Shown: piece by piece, positions 37,000-49,565 of the stretch
Numbering within the stretch: position 1 is the first letter of the stretch
Layout of the letters: each line of letters opens with the position of its first letter
Source of the DNA: Pseudocercospora fijiensis CIRAD86
Lineage: Eukaryota; Ascomycota; Dothideomycetes; Mycosphaerellales; Mycosphaerellaceae
DNA length: 64,000 nucleotides
NCBI RefSeq assembly: GCF_000340215.1
Contig: NW_006921536.1
Span: 4,033,664-4,097,663 of the forward strand
Reading direction: 5' to 3'
Made by a program: the position numbers and the translations under genes
The notes under the pieces: model-generated
Databases searched by the model: none
What the model was told of the DNA's origin: nothing
What the model saw: only the letters and a program-made list of their open reading frames with translations

Positions 37000-39900
37000 A
37001 GCCTCGTACGGCGTAAGACTATCGACATTGTGCTAGCTATTATACGTACCTGTCTTATATCTAGGCCCGATACTAACTATAAGGCAAAGGTTATACTAGA
37101 CCCCGGGAATTTAGTTAGCGCCCTTATTAGCTATCGCCTAGCTAAGCAATTAGACCTTCGACAACTGCCGAGGACTAACCTACTAACCCTTGCTTAGTTT
37201 AATAACGCTCGGCACTTGACCTATAGAGCCTACTATGTTCCTATAGTTCTAAAAGACGACCTCGGAAATAAGCGCCTGCTAAACTTTACTACCTACGTAG
37301 TAGACATAGACAGCCTTCTATCTAATATTGTTATTAGAAACCCTATCCTTAAGTACTATACTATAGTTATAGACTTAGGCAGTCAATAATAGCGATTTAG
37401 AATCGCTAGGAAAGAGGACATTAAACATATTAATGTTAGCGAGTGCCCTAATAATATTAGGGTCCTATTTATTAGCAACCTAACCCTAGCTAATCCGACG
37501 GCCGACCTACTCGGTAGTAATAACGATAAACTAGTGCCCCCTAATAGCATAGATCCTAAACAACTTAAGCGCATACTAGAACCTATTTAAGAGACCTACA
37601 TTAATATGTTTAAATACTACCTAGCATCGACATTGCCTATATTTAAAGAGACGGATTATAAGATTGATATTATAGAGGGCAAGGAGGTTCCTTTTAGCCC
37701 CCTCTACAACCTTAGTAAACGAGAGCTTGCTATACTACGTAAGTGCCTAGAGGAAAACCTAGCTAATAGTCGAATTCGATATAGCAACAGCCCTACTAGT
37801 GCACCTATCCTGTTCGTACTAAAGAAGGATAGCGGCCTGCGTTTATGTATTAATTATAGAGGGCTTAACGCTGTTACTATCAAAGACCGCTGTCTACTCC
37901 CGCTTATTAATAAGACCCTCGACCGCCTTTCTAGTACCTACTACTATACTACATTAGATATCAAGGATGCGTACTATCGTATCCGCATTCGTAAGGGCGA
38001 TAAATAGAAAACAGCCTTCCGCACTCGTTATAGCTATTTCGAATACTTAGTTATACTATTTAGCCTAGCTAATGCCCCTGCAACATTCTAGTCTTATATC
38101 AATCGGGCCCTTTTAGGCCTATTAGACTATCTCTATATAGTTTACCTAGATAACATCCTAGTTTATATACATTTACCTAATATTATAGAATACTAGGCCG
38201 TAGTACGCAAGGTCCTCGACCGCCTGCGAGCCTATAGACTATATTATAAGCCTTCTAAATGCACCTTCGCTACTAAGGAGGTAGCCTTCCTTAGTTTCCT
38301 CGTATTAACTAAGGGTGTTAAGGCTAATCCTAATCGGATTAAAACAATCACTAAATGGCCTGTCCCTACGTCTATTAAGGAGCTTTAATCGTTCCTCGGC
38401 TTCGCTAATTTCTACCGCCGTTTTATTAAGGGCTATTCGAGGCATATAATGCTATTAACTAAGCTTACTAAGACTAAGGCAAACCCTTCTAGAGAGTTTA
38501 GGTAGACTAACAAAACACAAGCCGCTTTTAACGGTCTAAAGAAGCGATTTACCGAAGTCCCCTTATTATACTATTTCGTACTAAGCAAGCAGATCCGTAT
38601 TAAGACTAACGCCTTACAGTTCGCTATATCGGCTATTATGTTATAGCAATCAGATAAGGACAATTACTAGCACCTAATTGCCTTCTTTTTACGAAAGATA
38701 ATCGATATAGAGCGTCGCTACGAGACCTACGAGTAAGAGCTCCTAGCTATTGTCGAGGCCTTCAAGCATTAGCGCTACTATCTTAATAGTGCTTAGCACA
38801 CTATTTAGGTCTATATAGACTATAACAACCTCCGTAGCATTACTAAGGTTACTAGGGTTATAGGTCGACAGGCTAGATAGGCCGTCTACCTCGCTAGGTT
38901 TGATTTTAATATATTATATCGGCTAGGCGTAAGTAACCCTACTAATAGCCTATCGAGGCGACCTAATTACGACGGCGAAACCTAACACATCAATTCTTTG
39001 TTTCTAACCCTATAGTATAAGATTGCTATAGCCCGTATTGTTAATAAGCAAGCGTAGGATAAGCGGCTTACTAGACTCCGCGACGGCTTAAAGCATATTA
39101 ATGCTCTTGCTATATTAATAGTGCGTATTAAGGCAAGAGCTAAGTATACAGATAGGAGAAGTTATAATAACTCCCTAGTCGATATCGCTATATACAGTAA
39201 TAGCGATTAAAGCACTAATGTAGTTAATCCGGCTACTAGTGCTATTAGATGCATATAATGCGTACCTCGTTTAATAGCGAGGGTGCTATTAAATAACCTT
39301 ATAAATAGGGATAGTCAATCGTTTATAGATAAGCTATTACGGGCTTAGTAGAGGGACGCCTTTGCTACTAAACGTATCGACAAGCTTGTAAGTAGGCGAA
39401 AGACTCGATCTAGTAAGAGTAACTAGTCGATCGATAACAAAGGTTATTTAAAGTTTAAGGGTAGATACTATATCCCTACTAAATATTCGATCCGATAAGA
39501 ACTTCTTAAGCGACACTATAATAGTAAGCTTGCCGGTTACTATAGCATAGAGAGGTCGCACGAGCTACTATCGCGTATATACTACTAGCTAAATAGTAAG
39601 CGGGATATAAAGGACTACGTAAATACGTATGCCGTATATCAACGTATTAAGGCACTAAAGCATTAGCCTTTTAGCGAGTTGTCCTTATTGCTAATCCCTT
39701 ACAAGCTATTCGTAGAGCTTACGATAGATTTTATTATAGGTCTTCCCCCTACTAAGCGAAGAGGAAGCAAAGATATCTTTAACGCTATCCTAGTCGTTAT
39801 AGACCGGTTTACTAAGGGCGCTCGATATATCCCGGCGCGTAAGGATTGGACTGCTATTAATATAGTAGAGGCGCTATAGACTAGCATCTTCTGTACCTAT

Positions 39901-40860
39901 TAGGGAACCCCTAAGGGGATAGTCTCCGATAGGGGCTCGATATTCACATCGCACTATTAAAGCGAAATATGCCTATAGCTAAGACTAAAGCATCGGCTGT
40001 TAACAGCCTTCTATCTATAGACTAACGGTTAAACAGAGAGACAGAATACTACCCTATAGCAGTACCTGCGTAGTTATATTAACGAGAACCCTAAGGATTA
40101 GGTCAATCTCCTACAACCTATAGAATTCGTATACAATAATAGTGTCTACTTATCTACTAAGGTGTCGCCTTATTTCGCTATAATAGGCTAGAACGCTACT
40201 ATGCTACAAGACCCCTTATCGCTCGAGGCCGAGCGTAAGGAAAGGGAAGCGTATTAAGTACTAATACCTAAGACACTAGCGGCTATTAAGAGGGTTCAAA
40301 AGATACGGGAAATTCACGCTAAGATAGCTAACAAACTAGCAAAGGCCTAGGCCTATTAGAAGGCCTACTATAACAAACACTACCTTCTAATAACCTTCAA
40401 GCAAGGCGACCTAGTTATGCTTAGTACGAAGAACCTCCGTATCCGTAAACACCCCTCGCCTAATAGCAAAACAAGGCCCAAACTCGTACTAAGGTACATC
40501 GGCCCTTTCCGTATCCGAGAACCTAGGGGCACCTAGGCCTATTAGTTATAGCTTCTACCTTATTACACTATCTATAACACCTTCTATATATCCCTCCTTA
40601 AGCCGTACTACCTACGCGAAGGGGATGAAGCACCTACTAAATCCGAGGATATACTAGCTAATAGTAAAGAACTGTAGTCTATAGAACGTATCCTAAAGCA
40701 CTAGACTAGACAAGGCAAGAAGGAGTACCTATTAAGGTAGCAAGGCTATTCGCCTAAATAGGACTCGTAGGAAGCTAAAGGTTCTTTTAAAGATATAACT
40801 AAGTTATTAGATAAGTATTAGACTAGTATAAAGAACAAGAAGAAGGCTAAGGGCCTATAA
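37000..40860 (+). pseudogene. Pol remnant of chromovirus D (protease-like, RT, RNase H, integrase, chromodomain)
   Basis: The protease-like segment at about 37,070-37,380 has LDPGNLVSAL in the place of the usual D-T/S-G. RT begins near 37,606; a clean stretch to 38,007 holds [18 protein letters not shown] and [11 protein letters not shown]. The active-site YLDD reads YLDN at 38,143-38,154. RNase H follows (about 38,520-38,990). The integrase core starts at 39,715 with ELTIDFIIGLPPTK and DRFTKGARYIP, with DRGSIFTSHY near 39,930. The chromodomain is at about 40,680-40,790 (KKEYLLR.QGY...DS.E). The stop is at 40,858-40,860. A dead copy by stop codons and by the YLDN change. Confidence 0.85.
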
Positions 40861-42066
40861 TGTCGCCTAGGAATAATGCTACCCCCGGGGTACTATTAGC
40901 TAACTAATTAGAGGCAAGCGATTGTTAGCAACAAAGGACAATAAGACTATACTAGGCGCGCTACGACGCGTTAACTAATTGCCTACTCTTTTAAGGACTC
41001 TACCTCTTTACTAACGCGCCCTACAGGTCCCCCTCTTATTCCTTTATTCTATCGAGGCCTTAAGGCCTAGGCGATCTACGAGGACGGCGCGCGCGTAAAT
41101 AGCGATAGTAATAATAACGACGGCGCGGCTAGCGCGGCTATATTAGTAACAGTGTTACGGAGTGTGTTGCTATTTAAGAAAGGAAGGATATAGCTATATT
41201 AGTAACGGTGTTACCGAGTTATTGTTAGTTAAAGAAGGAAATTAGAAGCAAGGTAAAGTTGGCGCTAAGACGACTAGCGCCGCCCTTATTAATATTACTT
41301 ACTATTGTTACTGCGCCTATAGACACAACCTTACCTATACTACGAGCCTAAGGCACCTTTAATTAAAACTTTAATCAAAACTTTAAGCCGCTTAAAAGAT
41401 TGAGCGACTAATAGACTAGCTAACTAAGGGCAAAACTATAGAGCTAAGCTAGCCGGGGTCGATCTTGCGGATAATAGGTTACTCCTCGATCTATCTAACC
41501 CTTTAAGCGAGGCGAACCTCTACTACTACACTTATAATAGCCTTTACCTATAGAAACTAGACGAGCTGTGTTTTTTCGAAAAAGATAAGATAAGATTGAC
41601 AATTGAAGGCTACTAAACCTAGCTAATTAGGGCTAGCGAAACCACGAACAATAATAGCCCTCGTAATAATAAGAACAAACCCTCGGAAGCGGACATAGCT
41701 AGGTCTTTTAAGAGTAGACGTAAAGAACTCGGTACGATATTACTTAGAGCGGAGGTAGGGCTATAATATCTCGTACGTCTACCTATTATAGTAGGGAAGA
41801 CGCGCTCGTATTGTAATTAGTCGAAGGCCCTCAATTCTTATAGATATATATTACTTCCTATTTCATTGTATATAGGGATAGCGCAGTTAGAGTTAGACAT
41901 TGTACTGTATTAGAGGTAAGGTTTGATATAGTTACATAATCGGTAGTTGTACGTTCAATTCAGCGCGGACTAAGCGGCTTATTAGACCTGCTAAGTTAGC
42001 GGCAATAGAGGTTGAGACTAGAATAAAGACCGGCTACGAGGGCGCGGCCTTTAAAAAGGAAGCGTA
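40861..42066 (+). other. 3' noncoding region of chromovirus D
   Basis: 1.2 kb without a gene. It includes a roughly 60-bp imperfect tandem duplication carrying GCTATATTAGTAAC (about 41,125-41,225), a TTTAATTAAAACTTTAATCAAAA direct duplication (about 41,355-41,385), and the purine tract AAAAAGGAAGCG just before the 3' LTR. Confidence 0.65.
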
Positions 42067-42263
42067 TGTTAGGACTAAAGAGGTTACACGTAATTGGTAT
42101 ATAACCGGGCTCGAGTAAAGCTAGGGTCTTAATGCCTTAGGCAGGGCTTAGCGCTTAGCAATAGGCTAACTTGCCTGCCTTCCTCTCTCTCCTCCTAGCT
42201 CCTTATCGAATACTACTCGTACCCACCACTACCCTATCTACCTGCTAATATACCCTTCTTACA
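42067..42263 (+). repeat. 3' LTR of chromovirus D
   Basis: 197 bp, starting TGTTAGGACT and ending CCCTTCTTACA, so the canonical TG...CA ends are preserved here. It is followed directly by ATTAT and then the continuation of C. Confidence 0.92.
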
Positions 42264-42980
42264 ATTATAAGTGCAATAGTTAAGGGTCGCCTTACTTAAA
42301 GGGTCGGAAAGATCGAGAAGTAATCTATTGTCCGCAAGATCGACCCCGGCTAGCTTAGCTCTATATTTTTGCCCTTAGTTAGTCTATTAGTCGCTTAATC
42401 TTTTAAGCGGCTTAAAGTTTTAATTAAACCCTTAGTAGGTTCAATCTTTTAACTTAGTTAGTATAGTACTTCGGGCTTATAGTATAGGTAAGGTTATGCC
42501 TACGGCGTAGTAATAATAGCAAGTAATGTTAATAATAGCAGCGCTAGCCTTCTTAGCGCTAACTTTACCTTGTTCCTCGTTTCCTTTCTTAATTAGTAAT
42601 ACACTCCGTAACACCGTTACTAATATAGCCGCGCTAGCCGCGCCGTCCTTTAGTATAAGCGCGACGCCGTCGTTATTATTATTATTACTATTTACGCGTA
42701 CGCGCGCCGCCTCGCTAATCGCCTAGGCCTCGAGGCCTTAGTAGAATAAAGAAATAAGAGGGGGACCTAAATACTAAGAGGAGGGCCTTATAGGGCGTAT
42801 TAGTAAAGAGGTAGAATCCTTAAAAGAGTAGGCGATTAGTTAATAGTTATAGCGCGCTCGTTAATACTCGGTACGCATTCGCTATAGTAGTATAGTCTTA
42901 TTGTCCTAGTTTGCTAGCCTCTAATTAGTTAGCTAATAGCACCCTAGGGGTAGCATTATTCCTAGGCCTTTCTAGTAACA
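42264..42980 (-). other. 3' noncoding region of chromovirus C, proximal segment
   Basis: Reverse counterpart of D 40,861-41,500 and of the A 3' region. The plus-strand open frame at 42,526-42,726 lies antisense to the element and has no support as a gene. Confidence 0.6.
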
Positions 42981-45900
42981 TTATAGGCCCTTAGCCTTCT
43001 TCTTGTTCTTTATACTAGTCTAATACTCGTCTAACAACTTAGCTATATCCTTAAAGGAGTCTTTAGCCTCCTACGAGTCCTATTTAGGTAAATAGCCTTA
43101 CTATCTTAGGAGGTACTCCTTCTTGCCTTGCCTAGTCCGATACTTTAGGATACGTTCTATAGACTATAGCTCTTCGCCGTCGGCTAGTATCTCTTTATAC
43201 TTAGTAGGGGCTTCTTTATTAGGGTCTCCGCGGTAGTAGTATTGTTTAAGGAGGGAGATATAGAAGGTATCGTAGATAGTGTAGTATAGGGGGAGCTATA
43301 ACTAATAGGCCTAGCTATTGCCCTTCGGTTCTTAGATTCGGAAGGGGCTAATAAACCGTAGTGCTAGTTTAGGGCGTGTTTTGCTATTAGGTAATAGGTG
43401 TTTACGGATACGGAGGTTCTTAGTACTTAGTATAACTATATCGCCTTGCTTAAAGGTTATTAGCGTATAGTGCTTGTCGTAGTAGGTCTTTTAGTATTCT
43501 TAAGCCTTTGTTAGCTTATTAGCTATCTTAGCGTAAATTTCTCGCATCTTTTAAACCCTATTAATAGCCGCTAGTGTTTTAGGGGCTTAACGCGCTTCCC
43601 TTTCCTTACGCTCGGCCTCGAGCGATAGGGGGTCTTATAGCATAGCAGCGTTCTAGCCTATTATAGCTATATATAGTAACACCTTAGTTAATAAGTAGAC
43701 ACTGTTATTATATACGAATTTAGCTAGTTGTAGGAGGTTAACCTAGTCGTTAGGGTTCTCGTTAATATAGCTACGTAGGTACTACTATAGAGTAGCATTC
43801 TGCCTCTCGGTCTAGCTATCTATTTGTAGATAGAATGCTATAGACAAGCGATGCTTAAGTCTTAGCTATAGGTATATCTTACTCTAATAGTAAGATATAA
43901 ATATCGAGCCCCGGTTAGAGACTATCCCCTTAGGGGTTCCCTAATAGCTATAGAAGATATTGTCCTATAGGGCTTTAGCTATATTAATAGCAGTCTAATC
44001 CTTCCGAGTAGGGATATAACGAGCGCTTTTAGTAAACCGATCTACTATAACAAGGATAGTATCGTATACGTCCTTACTACCCCTACGCTTAGTAGGAGGA
44101 AGGCCTATAATAAAGTCTATTATAAGCTCTACAAACGGTTTCTTTAGAATAGGAAGTAAAGATAACTCGCCGAATAGTAAGTGCTTAGGTGCCTTAACTC
44201 GCTAGCATACTATATAGGTCTGTATATATTCCTTTATATACCGCTTACTATTTAGCTAGTAGTATATTCGCGATAGTAACTCGTACGACCTCTCTATACT
44301 ATAGTAACTAGCGAGCTTACTATTATAGTGCCTCTTTAAAAGCTCTTATCTAATCGATTGCTTAGCGGGGATATAGTATCTGCCCTTAAACTTTAAGTAA
44401 CCCTTATCGTCGATCGACTAATTGTTATTACTCTTACTAGATCGAGTCTTTTATCTACTTACAAGCCTATTAATACGTTTAGTAGCAAAGGCGTCCCTCT
44501 GCTAAGTATGTAATAGCTTATCTATAAACGATCGACTATCCCTATTTGTAAGGTTATTTAATAGTACCCTCGCTATTAAACGAGGTACGTATTATACGTA
44601 TCTAATAGCACTAGTAGCCGGAACTACTGCAACCTCTTCTATAGTACTATCGCTATATAGGCTATTACTATAAATAGCAATGTCTTTAATCGAGTTATTA
44701 TAGCTCGAGCGATCTACGTCCTTTCTTTTAATATATACTAGAAGAACGATAACTCCGCTATAGTATTCGTTGCCGCCGCGGGGTCCGGAGGTCCGCTTAT
44801 CCTACGCTTACTTATTAATAATACAGGCTATAGCAATCTTATACTGCAGGGTTAGAAACAAAGAATTAATATATTAGGTCTCGCTATTGTAAATAGGTCG
44901 CCTCGATAGGCTATTAGTAGGGTTGCTTACGCCTAGCCGATATAATATATTAAAATCGAACCTAGCGAGGTAGACGGCCTATCTAGCCTGTCGACCTATA
45001 ACCCTAGTAACCTTCGTAATTCTACGGAGGTTGTTATAGTCTGTATAGACCTAGATTGTATGTTAAGCCCTATCGAGGTAGTGCCTCTAATACTTAAAGG
45101 CCTTAATAATAGCTAGCAACTCTTGCTCGTAGGTCTCGTAGCGACGCTTAGTATTAATTATCTTCCTCGAGAAGAAGGCAATTAGGTACTAATAATAGTC
45201 CTTATCCGATTGTTATAACATAATAGCTAATATAGCAAACTGTAAAGCGTTAGTCTTAATACAGATTAGTTTGCTTAGTACGAAGTAGTATAATAAGGGG
45301 ACTTTAGTAAATCGCTTCTTTAAACCGTTAAAAGCGGCTTACGCTCTATTAGTCTATTTAAACTCTCTAGTTAGGTTAGCCTTGGTTTTAGTAAGCTTAG
45401 TTAGGGGCATTATATGCCGTAAATAGCCTTTAATAAAGCGGCGATAGAAATTAGCGAAGCTAAGGAATAACTAAAGCTCCTTAATTAACGTAGGAATAGG
45501 CTATTTAGTAATAGTCTAAATACGGTTAGGGTTAGCCTTAACACCCTTAGTTAATACGAGGAAGCTAGGGAAGGCTACCTCCTTAGCAGTAAAGGTGCAT
45601 TTAGAAGGTTTGTAATACAGTCTATAGGTCCTTAGGCGATCGAGTACCTTACGTACTATAGCCTAGTACTCTACAATGTTAGGTAAATAGGTATAAACCA
45701 GGATATTATCTAGGTAAACTATATAGAGGTAGTCTAGTAGGCCCGATAGGGCTCGATTAATATAGGACTAGAATATAGTAGAGGCATTAGCTAGGCTAAA
45801 TAGCATAACTAAGTACTTAAAATAGCTATAACGAGTATAGAAGGCTATTTTCTATTCGTCGCCCTTACGAATACAGATACGGTAGTAGGCATCCTTAATG

Positions 45901-46890
45901 TCTAGTATAGTATAAAAGCAGGCGCTAGAAAGGCGATCGAGGGTCTTATTAATAAGCGGAAGTAGATAGCGGTCCTTGATAGTAACAGCGTTAAGCCTAC
46001 GGTAATTAATATATAGACGTAGGCTACTATCCTTCTTTAGTACGAATAGGATAGGTATACTAGTAGGGCTGTTGCTATACTAAATTCGACTATTAGCTAG
46101 GTTCTTATCTAGGTACTTACGCAATATAGTAAGCTCTCGTTTACTAAGGTTATAGAGGGGCCTAAAAGGAACCTCCTTGCCTTATATAATATCGATCTTA
46201 TAGTCCGTCTCTTTAAATATAGGCAGCGTCGATACTAGGTAGTATTTAAATACATTAATATAGGTTTCTCGAATAGGCTATAGTATACGAGCAAGCTAAT
46301 TAGGGTCTATGCTATTAGGTAGCATAGGTTCATCGTTATTACTACTAAGTAGGTTAGCAGTCGGGTTAGCTAAGGTTAGGTTGCTAATAAATAAGACTCT
46401 AATATCGTTAGGGCACTCGCTAACGTCGATATACTTAATGTCCTCCTTCCTAGCGATTCTAAACCGCTACTATTAGAGGCCTAAGTCTATAGCTATAGCG
46501 TAGTACTTAAGGATAGGGTTGCCGATAACAATATCGGATAGAAGGCTGTCTATATCTACCGTATAGGCAGTAAAGTCTAATAAACGCTTATTACCGAGGT
46601 CGTTCTTTAGAACTATAGGAATATAGTAGGCTCTATAGGTTAAGTGCCGAGCGTTATTAAACTAAGCAAGGGTTAGTAGGTTAGCCCTATTTAATTGTCG
46701 AAGGTCTAATTACTTAGCTAGGCGATAGCTAATAAGGGCACTAACTAAATTTCCTAGGTCTAGCGTAACCTTAGTTTCGTAATTAGTGCCCTAGGTGTCT
46801 TATACGAGGTAGGTGCGTATAATAGCTAGTATAATGTCGATAGTTTTACGCCGTATAAGGCTAATAGTTAGTGCGGCGCTTATTCTTTTT
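42981..46890 (-). pseudogene. Pol remnant of chromovirus C
   Basis: Minus-strand Pol ending with TAA at 42,981-42,983. The chromodomain trace lies at about 43,060-43,150, the integrase around 43,900-44,130, the RNase H near 44,900-45,350, and the RT around 45,550-46,200. The active-site box again reads YLDN (45,705-45,716). The protease-like motif at about 46,750-46,770 reads LDLGNLV where D has LDPGNLV. Many TAG/TAA codons interrupt the frame. Confidence 0.75.
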
Positions 46891-48240
46891 TCGACTAATT
46901 AGAAGGTTAGCCTATAGGAGTAGCGTTAGCTACTAAAAGGTGCCTTCTATATTTAGCGGAAGTACGGTTAATACGGGCCTAGTCCTTAGGTTTGTTATAT
47001 TAGCCTAGGAGATAGCTAGTGCTATCGTAGTTAAAGCACTTCAATCCGGTTAGAATATTGCCGTAGCTATTATTGTTAGTCGAGCGGTTAGCGTTATAAG
47101 GATACGAGCCCCTTCTACGGCCCCTATTACGGCCTCCTCTATATAGTTGCTAGCTACGGCCTCTTCTACGGTCGTTGTTACTGTTTCTATTATTAGCGTT
47201 ATTGTTCTAGTAGGACCCTTAGTTTCCTCCGCGGCTACGGTTACTACGGTTAGTACTAGCTAGTCGGATCCTCGATTCTAGTCGTTACTAGAGCTATATA
47301 GCTCGTTTAGCTATTTCTACCTCGACTATAAATTGAATACGTATTAGGTTAGCCTATTTAAACATACGGCGGCGGTCTAATTCGAGGATAAGCTCCTATC
47401 TAAGCTTTAGGCGTATTTCCGAGATCTATATAGTATTAGTCTTAGCTAGAAGGTCGTCTTCGAGGGTCTTTAAATAGGCCTTAAATAAGCGAGCCGATTA
47501 ATTAGTCTTTTATTTAGCTCGAAGGTACTAGTCCTAAGCGTGTTATTGCCTTAGTATAGGGTTTCTAAGGGTGTCTAGTATAATAGTTTTATAGGTTTGC
47601 TACTAAATAGCGGTCTAGTTATTAAGGGAGTTAAAATAGTTATCCTAGGTACGCTTTAGGTTTCCGTTAATGTATTAGATAGCATAAACGACTAACGAAT
47701 AGTCGTCTAGAAGAGCCCTTAGTGCGTTTCGCTAGTTAAGCTTATAGTTACGAATATAATTATTATATTGCTTTCGACTAGAGCTATTAAATACGGTACA
47801 GTCCTTAAGTTTAGCATCCTTCTTTTAAATAGTTAGTAAGGAAGGTTCTGCCGCAGGTTTAGTATTAGTTGCTAGGGCTGCCTATAGGCGGTAAATTTCG
47901 AGGAGGTTATCCTTTAGCTATTATTCTTAACGTAAGGTAGTAACCCTATTCTAAGTAGCTTCTTAAAGTCTCGCTATCGGCTAGAGGCTAAAGGCTAGGT
48001 AGCTATATCGTCGATTAACAATGTTATTAAGAATGTCGTTAATAGGCAATTCTAGATCGTTACCTAGAACTATAGGTTCTTTAGCAGGCCCTCTAGTAGG
48101 CTCTTCGGCAGGCACTATACTACGATTGTTATTATTGCTAGCGCTGCTAGCGGCGCCGCGGTTAGTATTGTTGTTGTTTCGTAATAAGCCGGCTATTATA
48201 ATAAGGGGTAGTACTAATAATATATTATAGCCCCTTATAG
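46890..48240 (-). pseudogene. Gag remnant of chromovirus C
   Basis: Minus-strand counterpart of the D gag. The zinc knuckle near 46,985-47,045 reads KCFNYDSTSYLLG, so both the second Cys and the His are Tyr. Arg/Gly-rich sequence follows at about 47,095-47,290. RIP stops throughout. Confidence 0.65.
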
Positions 48241-48518
48241 TGCGGATATAGCGGAATTAGTAGGTATCGGCCTAGTATAATTAACTTAGTATAATAGGCC
48301 GTATAGAAGGCCTTGCTTAATAATTGGTACGGTTGTTTTAGTAGAGTAGTACGTATAGGTCCCGTTCTTCGGGCGCAATATAGTTAACTCGATAGTTTTC
48401 GTAGCTATACCGCTAAAAGCTTAAAATAAGGACTATCTAGCTACTACCCTTAAAGGGTAGATCGAATACTATATAAGAAGGGTTATATTAGTAGGTAGAT
48501 AGGGTAGTAGTAGATATA

Positions 48519-48628
48519 GTTGAATCCTAAGGCATGTGCCTAGGTCCGTGCACACACGCGGCACCCTATTTAGCGACTTCTCGCTTCTTCCGTAGACACT
48601 AAATCAACCATCGAACACACTTCAAGTG
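48519..48628 (+). repeat. 5' LTR of element E
   Basis: 110 bp, GTTGAATCC...CTTCAAGTG. It differs from the right LTR at five positions, each CA/TA or TG/TA. Short terminal inverted bases TTGAA/TTCAA lie one to three bases in from the ends. Confidence 0.85.
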
Positions 48629-48733
48629 GTTATGAGCCCCTCGCCTGCTACCGCGCAGACCTAATTAAGACTGAACACCCTCCTGCGCAAAGCAGGGGGT
48701 GCGAACAAGACCCGACCAAGACCGACAATTGAA

Positions 48734-49012
48734 CAGCCAAGATAGCCGTTTCCGACTCGACCACTGCGACTGTCGCGACTGGCGGCATTCGCAAACTAAA
48801 CAAGAACACCGACAACAAGAACACCGACAAGCAGTACTGCAACTACTGCAAGAAGAAGCATAGTCCAACCTGCTTTAAGAAGAACCCTAAACTGGCGCCT
48901 AACTAGTACAAGAATCTCAACCAACAAGCCGCCAATTTAGCTATTGCTGTACTAGAGAATGACCCTCGACCTGGTTTAGAGCCAGCAACTAGCAAGAACT
49001 GGGCCTTCTAAA
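48734..49012 (+). pseudogene. Copia-type Gag C-terminal remnant with zinc knuckle in element E
   Basis: A frame of about 93 codons ends with a TAA at about 49,010. It contains a CX2CX3HX3C knuckle at 48,838-48,873 (CNYCKKKHSPTC) followed by FKKNPKLAPN, a spacing of the kind seen in Gag proteins of fungal Copia elements. One in-frame TAG at about 48,904 replaces a likely CAG. Upstream the frame meets a TGA, so the rest of Gag is missing. Confidence 0.6.
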
Positions 49013-49146
49013 CCGACTGAACCTGACCGACTGAACCTAAACGACTGAACGGCTGCTTTAAGCACCTACCTGCAAGAAGCAGGGGGTGTCGTGGCTACTA
49101 ACTTAACCGCAATTAACACTAACCTACTAGAAGCAGGGGGTGCGGC

Positions 49147-49400
49147 GGCTGATTGACTAAACTAAACAACCAATAAAGGGCATAATGCCTAGGTTGCTAA
49201 TTGACTAAACAACTAATAAAGGGCATAATGCCTAGGTTGCTGATTAACTAAACTAAACAACTAATAAAGGGCATAATGCCTAGGTTGCTAATTGACTGAA
49301 TAACTAATAAAGGGCAAGATGCCTGGGTTGCTAACTAATTAAACAACCATTGGAAGGGCAAGATGCCTAGGTTGCTAACTAATTGAATGACTACCTTGTT
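49147..49400. repeat. Minisatellite inside element E
   Basis: About five copies of a roughly 50-bp unit containing AAAGGGCATAATGCCTAGGT, each holding a small GGCAT/ATGCC palindrome. It fills most of the space between the Gag remnant and the right LTR. Confidence 0.8.
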
Positions 49401-49455
49401 TGATTTAAGCGACTTTGTATTTACTAACGTGCCTTGCATATATACGAGGGGGTGA

Positions 49456-49565
49456 GTTGAATCCTAAGGCATGTGCCTAGGTCCGTACATACACGCGGCA
49501 CCCTATTTAGCGACTTCTCGCTTCTTCCGTAGACACTAAATTAACTATCGAACACACTTCAAGTA
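49456..49565 (+). repeat. 3' LTR of element E
   Basis: 110 bp, GTTGAATCC...CTTCAAGTA. The final G of the left copy is A here, a TG-to-TA change. Confidence 0.85.

Larger units (their letters stand above)
35158..42263 (+). mobile_element. Chromovirus D: most complete Ty3/Gypsy copy, nested in C
   Basis: 7,106 bp with 197-bp LTRs and the duplication ATTAT at 35,153-35,157 and 42,264-42,268. It carries gag, protease-like, RT, RNase H, integrase and chromodomain in the Pol order of chromoviruses. It retains the longest undamaged frames of the three copies, consistent with being the youngest. Its LTRs differ at about 12 sites, all CA/TA or TG/TA. Confidence 0.92.
48519..49565 (+). mobile_element. 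Element E: 1,047-bp Copia-type miniature LTR retrotransposon (TRIM-like)
   Basis: 110-bp LTRs at 48,519-48,628 and 49,456-49,565, with the duplication ATATA at 48,514-48,518 and 49,566-49,570. The sequence after the left LTR, GGTTATGAGC, resembles the Copia primer-binding site GGTTATCAGAGC. A GAGGGGGTGA purine tract precedes the right LTR. Only a Gag C-terminus with a zinc knuckle remains; there is no protease, integrase, RT or RNase H. Base composition is much less TA-biased than its surroundings, so it arrived late. Movement would need enzymes from a full-length Copia element elsewhere. Confidence 0.85.

Noticed and set aside
42526..42726. 66-residue plus-strand frame
   Set aside because: Antisense to chromovirus C in its 3' region; the matching sense region in A is also noncoding.
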